Assembly: GCF_000350225.1 (NCBI RefSeq)
Contig: NW_005179097.1
Coordinates: forward strand, 98,078-162,077
DNA length: 64,000 nt
Direction: 5' to 3'
From: Chondrus crispus
Taxonomy: Eukaryota > Rhodophyta > Florideophyceae > Gigartinales > Gigartinaceae
How positions within the stretch are numbered: position 1 is the stretch's first letter; every line of letters starts with the position of its first letter. Below the pieces are notes generated by a model. The model did not search any database. It worked only from the letters and a program-made list of their open reading frames with translations, and was not told the origin of the DNA. Of this stretch, positions 53,138 through 60,508 are shown one piece after another. A program made the translations under genes and the position numbers.

Positions 53138-53609
53138 GGTCGGAGGAAGGAAGAAGGAGGGAGTGAGGACGGGAGCGCGATGGAGGAGTGGAAAGCATGC
53201 GGCCCCCGGGGCCGGTCTTAACATGGAGGACGTCGACAGAGGAAACGTCTAGTAGCCTCTAGATGCTGGAGTCAAGCAGACGTTCAGGGGGAGCGTCCAA
53301 CGAGGAGCAGAATTTAACGGCAGGACGGACGGAGTTGCCAACTACCACAGCGGTTACCTACTGTAATGTGGCGGCGGAATGGAAAATGATACACCGAATT
53401 AAAAAGGGCCATGTGTATTTGAAATGGGACTTGAAAACGTCGAGCAAATCGCAGTTCCCAAAGCGCTGCGTGTTTGATGAAAAACTGTTTACAAACTCGT
53501 CTACATCGGCGGAACACAAAACGACCCCTTCTCCGTGACGAAATCCGCACGATTGCATGATGGGATTTTCATCCGAGAACAGAAAAGGAAATCCGACAAA
53601 GAAAACTGC
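53138..53609. other. NPL4 promoter region and 3' flank of the gamma-chain gene
   Basis: About 470 bp. The part next to NPL4 reads, on the minus strand, as a CTCC-rich leader ending CTCCGACCATG. No gene seen in the rest. Confidence 0.5.
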
Positions 53610-54600
53610 CTAGTTCTTGGCCGACGACAGCATCTTTCCGAGCTTTTCGACAGCAAAAACATACCCAGGGTCCTTTGCAATGCCGCCAACGCGCGCCTGC
53701 GTGCCATCCGAAGGACGCGACACAAACGGAGCTGCCACACAGGAAGAGACAAGAACATACAGACTTCGTTAGTACATCCATCGCCACAATCAGACACAAG
53801 ACACACACAACAGAAAACAGAAATAACATACCATAATACCCAAACGAAGGCCTCATACTCCCCGCCATCTTGGGATACTTGTTATACAGCCCATCCTCAT
53901 AGACGCAAATATGAGTCCTCGCCGTCGCCCTCTTCCTCGCGGCATAGGCTGCGCCCGCCTTCGCCGCCTTACTATATTGCCTGCTTCGAAACTCGGCGGC
54001 CTTCCCCCTGACCTGGCTCAAGTACGCCTCGTACTTGGCCTGTCCATCGGTACACGCAGTCGAGAAGACGCCACCGGGGTTAACGGCCTTCATGTACACA
54101 TTCTCCACGCTGCGGACCATCACGTCCTCGTCCTTCCCTGCGGCCCTGATATACCTGCTGCACGCGCGAGTGCTCTCGGCCTGGCCGACGATCATCGCGG
54201 TGGCCATCATGGGGTTGTTGAGGACGCGGGCCTCCTCGTGCGAGCATCCGTGGCACGCGATGAGGGCCTCCCTGCGCGTCTCGTACATGTTGTGCACCTT
54301 GACGGCGGTGGGGAGCTGGCGGTAGCGCAGCTGCGCCTGGCGCTTGAGCGTGCGGGATTCGTACGGCGCGTCGAACGTGTTGCCCTCGATGCACTGCAGC
54401 GGCGGCTCGCCTGTCGGGCACGCCTTGGCGATGTACTGCCGCGTCACGTCGCGCGCGAAGAACTCGTCCACGGTGGGCGAGTAGCGGTACGTCGACATGC
54501 GCGGCGTGGCATGGTGCGCGCGGCGCGGCGACGTCGTGCGCCGGGGCGAAGGGTGGAAATTCGAGACGGAGAGCGCGGTCGGGGTTGTGAAGGCGAACAT
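53610..54600 (-). CDS. Plastid-targeted phycoerythrin gamma-like linker protein, one intron
   Basis: Exon 1 is 53832-54600 and exon 2 is 53610-53731 (minus strand), 296 residues. The 100-bp intron (53732-53831) has donor GTATGT, a perfect TACTAAC branch site (53768-53774) and acceptor GGCAG. The start MFAFTTPTALSVSNFHPSPR is a typical red-algal plastid transit peptide with Phe near the N-terminus; cleavage is likely near residue 33-38. The mature part has seven Cys (61, 70, 116, 119, 147, 183, 232), candidate bilin attachment sites, and basic, Tyr-rich, helical sequence with MMATAMIVGQAESTRACSRY and NPGGVFSTACTDG. Length, Cys and context fit the nuclear-encoded gamma subunit that sits in the hole of phycoerythrin hexamers in phycobilisome rods. 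The family was named from memory, not by search. Unspliced reading would add a false hydrophobic tail. Confidence 0.68.
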
Positions 54601-54946
54601 GATGCGGTGAGGTGGAGGTTGGCGCTGGCCGGGGGATGGGAGTGGGAGGAGGGAGCGTGGGAGGAGGGTGGGTGAGGCGAGGTGAGAGTGGGAGGGGATG
54701 GATGTTGGGGATGTCATCTCCAGGAGATATCTCGCGGGGGTGGATGTGATTTTTGAGGAAAATTTGTGAGGTAGGGTTTGCATCGCCTCCGACATGTGCT
54801 TCGCACGTGGCCAATCAACGGCCTCGGCTGTGAGCCTCTCCAGCAGCGGATCAAGTCACTGACCGAGATAGGCCATCGCTTCTCAGGGTCCAACCTCCAC
54901 CTCCTCCTCTACCTCAACCTCCGCCTCCACCTCCACTACGGCCACC
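54601..54946. promoter_or_regulatory. Divergent promoter region
   Basis: 346 bp between two ATGs facing away from each other. Both ends are pyrimidine-rich when read toward their gene (CTCCTCCC-type toward 54600; CCTCCTCCTCTACC toward 54947). The second gene starts in GCCACCATG. A short central part is not repetitive. The two genes may share control. Confidence 0.5.
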
Positions 54947-55345
54947 ATGTCCCTCCAAAGAGCCGTCGAACTTCTCTCCACGGGCATCCCGAGCTCGCCG
55001 CCGAGCCCGGAAACCTCACTGGTGCTTCTCATCGCCAACGTGTTCGCGCCGGGCACGGGGACGCTCGCCGCGGCCTTCATCACGCACCGGCGCTTGCGCT
55101 CCGCCACCACGTACGTGGGCGTGGCGCAGCTGTGCACCATCGGCCTTCTGGGCCTCGGCTGGTTTTGGGCCATCGCGTGGGGTGTGCTGCTCTGGAGGAA
55201 GGCAAGGAAAAGCTCGTTGGCAAACATCGGGTGGAGAATCAAGAGGGAGCGCCGATGGGTGTGGGTCCGGAGATGGGTCCCCGTGGGAGGTCCCGCCCGA
55301 AGGGCTAGCGTTTCCCCGAGAGTCGCAAAGGTCGCTTTGCAGTGA
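54947..55345 (+). CDS. Small two-span membrane protein, SPEC3/Stum-like
   Basis: 132 residues, ATG in GCCACCATG. Two hydrophobic segments, about residues 24-46 (LVLLIANVFAPGTGTLAAAF) and 55-82 (VGVAQLCTIGLLGLGWFWAI), are followed by a very basic tail (KARKSSLANIGWRIKRERRW). The N-x-x-x-PG-x-GT motif in the first segment and the WxWxIxWG-like end of the second recall the SPEC3/Stum family, in which the animal member Stum is needed for mechanosensing in proprioceptive neurons. The family match is by motif only. The basic tail is likely cytosolic. No intron. Confidence 0.6.
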   Translation: MSLQRAVELLSTGIPSSPPSPETSLVLLIANVFAPGTGTLAAAFITHRRLRSATTYVGVAQLCTIGLLGLGWFWAIAWGVLLWRKARKSSLANIGWRIKRERRWVWVRRWVPVGGPARRASVSPRVAKVALQ

Positions 55346-55744
55346 GGCGATGAGTGCGGCAAATACAAACAACTTCTTCGTCACCCCCCGGCATGGCATG
55401 CAGGACATGTTTTGGAAGCTTCAGCGTCTGTCTTCTTGTCTGCTTGTCTAGTGCAGGTGTATTGAGACTGGCGCTTCCATTCCACTCTCGCGTTGAGAGT
55501 CGTCTTCTCACTCCTGTTTAAGACGCTAATCCACAGCCACATTGTGCATGCGTGCTGACGCTCGGCAAGCAATGAGCAAAGCCAGCATGTGTGCTACTTA
55601 TGTCCAGAGAAGGCCGCGAGAGCACTTCAACCTCTTTGTTTTAATTTATCCAACATACTTTTACGAGCCCAGCGCAAAAGCGTCCACCTCCTTCCCACCG
55701 TTCCCGTCTCTTCCCTTGCGCCCGCCCGCGCTCATCCCACCCAA
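55346..55744. other. Convergent intergenic region
   Basis: About 400 bp between the SPEC3/Stum-like stop and the GARP-like stop. No gene seen. Confidence 0.5.
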
Positions 55745-56404
55745 CTAGATTCGCAGCTCCTCATCAAAATACATCCACTTGTCCCCGAGATGCGCCGTCG
55801 GTTTCTCCCTGCACATCTCCGGCAGCATCTCATAGATCTTCTCTGCTCTCGTCTTCTTCTTCAAAACCTTTAGCTTTTCCACCCCCTTCCAACACTTCCT
55901 CCTCTCCTTCAAGCACTGCCTCAGCTTCCCGCGCACCACTGCCGTGGTAAGCCCGTGCTGTTTCGCCCCGCGCTTCTTCATCTCCACCAGCATTGAGTAC
56001 GGGGCCGCCCTCCAGCCCATCGCCTGCCCCGCCTCCTCAAACAGCTGTTGCAGCGCGCCGCTCCACACAAACCGCGGCCTGCAGCGCCGCTCCTGCAGCA
56101 AGGCCTCTCTTCTGCGCCGCGCCGCCATCACGCGAAGCTGCTCCGTCTGCCCGCCCGTCGCCGCCGCGCGCTCGGCCGCGCGACGCCGAATGTAGGCGAG
56201 CTGCACGCGCCGGTGCAGCTCGGGGAATTGCGTGGGGAGGCTGGCCGCTGATGGCTCGGGGATGGCGTGCGAGGGAGAAGTGGACACTATTTGGCGGTGC
56301 ATCCAGCGGATGCTGTCGCAGAGACAGGCCGCGATGTGGTACTCAAAGTCGGGCGGGGGAAGCAGGTCTTGGGGGGATGGTTCAAGTAGGGAGGACTGAC
56401 ACAT
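55745..56404 (-). CDS. GARP/Myb-like DNA-binding protein
   Basis: 219 residues with an ATG start. The N-terminal half has an acidic, Pro-rich start and an Arg/Ala-rich helix (about 65-108) that may be a coiled coil. Residues 111-168 (RFVWSGALQQLFEEAGQAMG ... GLTTAVVRGKLRQCLKERRK) have the spacing of the single Myb-like GARP domain: initial R-x-x-W, a middle helix with M-x-x-x, and LTTAVVRGKLRQ where plant members have LTRDNVKSHLQK. The basic C-terminal stretch suggests nuclear location. GARP proteins regulate transcription in plants and algae, for example in nutrient and light responses. The target here is unknown. The match is moderate; an unrelated helical domain remains possible. Confidence 0.6.
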   Translation of the reverse strand: MCQSSLLEPSPQDLLPPPDFEYHIAACLCDSIRWMHRQIVSTSPSHAIPEPSAASLPTQFPELHRRVQLAYIRRRAAERAAATGGQTEQLRVMAARRRREALLQERRCRPRFVWSGALQQLFEEAGQAMGWRAAPYSMLVEMKKRGAKQHGLTTAVVRGKLRQCLKERRKCWKGVEKLKVLKKKTRAEKIYEMLPEMCREKPTAHLGDKWMYFDEELRI

Positions 56405-56941
56405 GTCGAAGGTGTGATTTAGGCAGCGGGGGATGTTCGTCTCGTCGGTGGAATGAGGAAATTCTCACCCCGCTCCGAAGCCTCAATGGGTAGGAGTTTG
56501 GTGGGGATGCAATGCTTGATGAGTCTGTAAGTCAGTGATTTGTTATTGAGCGTTAGTTATATACGCACGCAGACTACGCGAAAGTTAGAAACATGAACTA
56601 GTTGCAATTCAAGGGTTTCCGGATGAGGCGGGCCGCCCTGAGTTTCCAACGAAACAGGTGTCTGCGATATTCGTTTCCTATACACGTTTGTTCGTTGACG
56701 ACGATTTGTCGGCAATCAGCTCAAAGGCAACGTCAAAATATTCTTCCAACGAATCTTAGCGAAGATTGCAGCAACGACTGGAGTCAGCAAAACAAACAGA
56801 ACCTCGCCCCTTTCCTCCCAGTCCATGGCGAACGGTGCTTGCAAACCTGTTAGCTATATCCTAAGCCGCATTGTTCCGTTCGTATTGGTCCGAATTCTTT
56901 TGGACCACCTTTGCAATCCGTTCAACTGTCCGCCTAGCATC
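56405..56941. other. Intergenic: GARP-like promoter and glycosyltransferase 3' flank
   Basis: About 540 bp. No reading frame with recognisable features. AT-richer than the genes on either side. Confidence 0.5.
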
Positions 56942-58009
56942 TCATGTGAGCAAGCCGTCGCGGTCATTCTGCTCAAACGACGAGAACTTCCCCCGATGTC
57001 TGACCGGGTTGGGCTCCATGACCAACGTCTTTCTCCTCTGGCTCCTACAAATGCGACCAGCAAGCCAATCCACGGGCGCTTCATCAAAATTGGCCACAAA
57101 GTACTTGACCATTGCGGACACGCGATCCATCTTCCACACCCTCGCCACCATATTGCTCGCATCCAGCGAATGCGCGTCGACGCCTGTCTTCGTCCCTGGC
57201 AGATCGAACAGCGACGCGCTGCACACCCGGCGCATGCGCCGCCGGCCAGTCTCCTCATCGGTTACAATCTCGTCGACCATGTTGGCATCGCACCAACTGA
57301 CCACCTCGTCGAAGCGCTCCGTGAACAGCACGTCATCCTGGACGATAATTACGTAGGCCACCTGCGCTAGCCCTGCGCATCGACGAAGCACTTCGGCGTA
57401 ATCCAGGGCCTCCTTCGAGCGCCACTTAACGCGCTCCTCCGAATCGCCGTGCAGCAGCTTGCGCGGGGCAGTGAGGTCCTCGCTCTCTCTGGTCAGCAAT
57501 GTCAACCAAGACGGCAACTCCTTCCCTCCGATCGCCGTCCCGAAGACGGCATTGAGCCACGTGGGCAGCTTTCCAGCCCCCACAGGCACGTTCATGTCAA
57601 ACACAACGAGCCTCCTCACGGTTGTGCTGTTCCTTGTGGCCAAGCGCCAGCTCTTCACAGCATTAGACACGTATTCGACCTTTCCGGCCCTTCTCGCCAC
57701 AGTCGGCATGCACACGATGGCGCGCTGCGCAAACACGGTCGGGATGGCATCTTCGACTGGGAGCACGCCGGCGGAGATGGCGGCCTCTTCTGCCGGAGAG
57801 ACGGCGCTGGGGTGAAGCAGAGGGCGGGAGGGCCGGGATATGAGAAAGTAAGGCACAGCGATGGAGAAGAGGAAGACGAAAATAAAGACGAGAACAACGC
57901 TTGAGGGGCGCAGGATGCAAGGAGTTAACGCGGGATCGCGAGACGGGCTCGCGGGCGCTGACGATGGCTTGGTCTGCGCACTCTGGGAACGACGGCGTAA
58001 CTCGGTCAT
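56942..58009 (-). CDS. Type II membrane glycosyltransferase, PGAP4/TMEM246-like
   Basis: 355 residues from the ATG at 58009 (CAT at 58007-58009). A longer in-frame reading upstream to 58333 is rejected because it lacks typical composition. A cytosolic Ser/Pro-rich N-terminus is followed by one transmembrane segment (about 35-58, SSVVLVFIFVFLFSIAVPYF) and a luminal domain. The domain shows AIVCMPTVARRAGKVEYVSN, TVRRLVVFDMNVPVGAG and YVIIVQDDVLFTERFDEVVS (QDD at 224-226, the metal-binding position). This order resembles PGAP4 (TMEM246), which adds N-acetylgalactosamine to GPI anchors in the Golgi, and the related MGAT4-type fold. PGAP4 has two further transmembrane segments in its domain; none is obvious here. 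The substrate is therefore uncertain. No intron. Confidence 0.62.
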   Translation of the reverse strand: MTELRRRSQSAQTKPSSAPASPSRDPALTPCILRPSSVVLVFIFVFLFSIAVPYFLISRPSRPLLHPSAVSPAEEAAISAGVLPVEDAIPTVFAQRAIVCMPTVARRAGKVEYVSNAVKSWRLATRNSTTVRRLVVFDMNVPVGAGKLPTWLNAVFGTAIGGKELPSWLTLLTRESEDLTAPRKLLHGDSEERVKWRSKEALDYAEVLRRCAGLAQVAYVIIVQDDVLFTERFDEVVSWCDANMVDEIVTDEETGRRRMRRVCSASLFDLPGTKTGVDAHSLDASNMVARVWKMDRVSAMVKYFVANFDEAPVDWLAGRICRSQRRKTLVMEPNPVRHRGKFSSFEQNDRDGLLT

Positions 58010-58471
58010 GTCCGGTTGGCGGGGGATGTAGGCGGGTGAAGAGCTACATCCGGGTGAGGGCGAGGGAGGTGCCTCGCCCGTTGCGGGGCGATGGGGCTTG
58101 TCGAGTGCGCGAGCGGTGTCTCGAGAAGCAAATGCTTCTGTACCCTTGGTACAGTACTCTTGGGTACTGTACTTGAGTAGTGGTGCCCAAGGGTGCAGTA
58201 TGAGAACAAAACGCTGGTACAGTATTAGGCCGAAAGGTTCAGAAATGAAAAATCGAATCAAAGCATTTACTGGGCGACTTAACGTTACAAGGTAAGCTAA
58301 TGCTACCTTCGAAGGTAGCTTCGAAGGTAGCATTTGTGTCTACATCATAGAGCCAGAGCGATAGAGAGAAGCGGTTAGATGAGTTGGCGTGTTCTCCTTC
58401 TAATACGTAATACCGTTTCCGCCAGATACTTTTCGTTGCTGCGGGCCTTCTTCTAAACCAAGACTGCGCAA
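58010..58471. other. Intergenic with palindrome
   Basis: About 460 bp: the upstream region of the glycosyltransferase gene and the 3' flank of the glycogen-binding-domain gene. It includes GGTACAGTACTC / GGGTACTGTACTTGAG repeats near 58149-58177 and the 36-bp palindrome at 58299-58334. Confidence 0.5.
58299..58334. repeat. 36-bp perfect palindrome with 6-bp loop
   Basis: AATGCTACCTTCGAA, loop GGTAGC, then TTCGAAGGTAGCATT. The arms match at all 15 positions, and the sequence contains two TTCGAAGGTAGC units. It lies 138 bp past the stop of the glycogen-binding-domain gene, on its upstream-gene side, and could be a terminator-like hairpin or a small element. Confidence 0.93.
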
Positions 58472-59233
58472 TCACGCAACCCTTCGTTCCGAAAAGAGCA
58501 GGGAATAAACAGCAACCCCAACCAGATAAATCGAACACGAAAACAGCGCGATCGCCCCCCAACCAAACCCTTCGATCCTTTCCCAAACCCTATTTCTCTT
58601 GCGCACAGTCGCAGGAAGCTCCATTCCGCCATCGACCCCCATCAACGAATTGTCCATCTCCCCTGGTGCCACCGCCACACCTAAACCCTCCAACCGCTCT
58701 TGCATCCATCTGTAAAACACGTCCGTCGGTTCCTTCTCGCCGCCGCACTGACGAGGACCATGGACATTGCGCCAGTTCTTCGTCCCACAGGGGCTCACAG
58801 GATGTCTCGAAGACAGCCTAGGCTTCCCGTCAACTAAGAAGTAGAATTGCCGGTGCCCGGTTGGCAGAATCGCGATGCAAGACCACAGGTTTTCTTCCTC
58901 CATCTTCATGGATGTGCCTTCCCAATCGTCCCAGTCCCCGAGTAAGGTCACGCTGCTTTGCACTCCAGGATCGGCAAAAACAAACTCAGCCTTGACTAAA
59001 AGTGTTTTGCCAAGCGGGCGAGCTGAGTGGCTTCGAGATAGACTTAGGCCAGGGAAGCCAACTGCTTTGATTTGAGGAGGATGTGCAGCGGGGGGAGATG
59101 GGCCGGCTCCCTTCTTTCTCGACAAGTGCACCACATACGGTGACCGTCTTTTCGGCGTTGTGATCTCTGCGAGAGCGGTTGTGGAATGATCATTTTTCGT
59201 GCACCCTAGGCTTCTTTCTTGCAACTTACTCAT
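58472..59233 (-). CDS. Tail-anchored protein with glycogen/starch-binding (CBM48/AMPK-type) domain
   Basis: 253 residues from the ATG at 59233; the longer frame to 59473 starts at GTG and is less likely. Residues 75-160 form an AMPK-beta/CBM48-like domain: VKAEFVFADPG, VTLLGDWDDWEGTSMKM (the GxWxxW-like glycan-binding motif), then WSCIAILPTGHRQFYFLVDG. Residues 224-247 (GWGAIALFSCSIYLVGVAVY) are a single transmembrane segment with only six residues after it, so the protein is tail-anchored with the binding domain in the cytosol. Red algae store floridean starch in the cytosol, so tethering starch granules to a membrane, as STBD1 does for glycogen in animals, is a reasonable inference. The N-terminal 70 residues are Ser/Lys-rich and disordered. 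Confidence 0.7.
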   Translation of the reverse strand: MSKLQERSLGCTKNDHSTTALAEITTPKRRSPYVVHLSRKKGAGPSPPAAHPPQIKAVGFPGLSLSRSHSARPLGKTLLVKAEFVFADPGVQSSVTLLGDWDDWEGTSMKMEEENLWSCIAILPTGHRQFYFLVDGKPRLSSRHPVSPCGTKNWRNVHGPRQCGGEKEPTDVFYRWMQERLEGLGVAVAPGEMDNSLMGVDGGMELPATVRKRNRVWERIEGFGWGAIALFSCSIYLVGVAVYSLLFSERRVA

Positions 59234-60508
59234 AGTGCGGCGTTTGATTAACGAGCGATTAGTCAAATGAGAAGCTTTGGTTCTGAATCTTGGCAAATCG
59301 GGTAGGTCTTTGATAGGGGCGAGGATGAGGCGAGCAAAACCGTATGCTATATCTTGTTCGGATTGGCAGATGAGCAGAAGCTCAGGTCGTGAATTGTGAC
59401 AGAAACCTGGAAAGTAGCACTGAATCCCAATGTATCGTTTTTTGTACGTGGAAGCGATGTAGAGCGTGATCACAACTCTAGGAACCCATATATATGTACT
59501 TTTGTTAGCAGCGAAACTTATCAGCAGGCCTCCCTCGTTTTAGAGCAACAGGTTTTTTGTCAGTTGCAGGGGCGCTTAAGAAAGCCATTATGTGCATTGG
59601 TTGGTTGATTAATATCTATAGAGGAAAATGGACATGCTCTGCTATTTCCTGCCCGTTGTGCTTTCAGTGAACATTTTTAAGCTCACAACGGCGGAGACCA
59701 GAGGCGATGTAGTTAGCATATTATTTCTTCCCCGTCGTTTTTTGACAACTCCATTTTGATATTGCCGACAGTCTAGCTAGTAGAGTACAGTACATTGAAG
59801 TATTGTAGCAACTCTGAGGCTGAAACGCGCCGTTTTTGGTTTAGAACCGGCTTTGAGCCGATCTTTGCATGCTTTCAGACTGCCCCAATGAGGATACATA
59901 GGCGCAGCCATCAGGTGTTGACACCTGCCTGACATCAGGCAAAGCTTAGCGTTTACAACATCTCATGAGAATTGATTTAGTTTTAGAAGCAACAAGTCAG
60001 ACACTGACTACAGTACTGCCCTTTTACTGTACTGTGCGCACTGACTGCTGGGCAAGTGGTCAGCTGGTTTACCTCCTGCAAGTTCGAGATTTTTTTTTGT
60101 GAAGCATTATATTGCCTGCGCGGGAATTGTATGGGGTGAATGTTCTCCACTTGCCTTCAACATTACCATAAGTTGAGTCGCACGCGAGGACAGGAAAAAA
60201 GAAAGAGAACGATTCTGAAACATGTTTGGTTATTCGGAGGGTACTTTTTTTTGAAGAATATCAGTGGGAAACGGACGAGTAAAGTATTGCCGGACTGTTG
60301 ACAGAATGTTTTGGTCCACCGGTGCGGGTTCTGCTGAACGTTTTTGAGTCGGGGATCGGCATTGCGAACAACAGCAAGAAAAAGTTGGGCACGGCGTGGA
60401 CTATTGTATGTGGCATCAACGATAAAGGAAGTACTGTGTAGTATTAGTTTAGTTGTTCACTGTGGACAAGTTAGGCAAAAATCATACCTCGCCGTTTGTG
60501 TTCAGTCG
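59234..60508. other. Intergenic, no gene seen
   Basis: About 1.27 kb, AT-rich, with scattered TACAGTA motifs. Contains the promoter of the glycogen-binding-domain gene and the 3' flank of MBTPS1. Several short frames without domain. Confidence 0.5.

Noticed and set aside
53569-53831. Hydrophobic C-terminal tail of the unspliced gamma-like frame (LFLFSVVCVLCLIVAMDVL)
   Set aside because: It is translation of an intron: GTATGT donor, TACTAAC branch and CAG acceptor are all present and splicing gives a cleaner end.
58010-58333. N-terminal extension of the glycosyltransferase frame to 58333
   Set aside because: The first 108 residues add an extra hydrophobic stretch and no family similarity; the ATG at 58009 gives a normal type II layout.
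59234-59473. N-terminal extension of the glycogen-binding-domain frame
   Set aside because: It starts at GTG, while an ATG at 59233 begins a typical sequence and the added part has no features.
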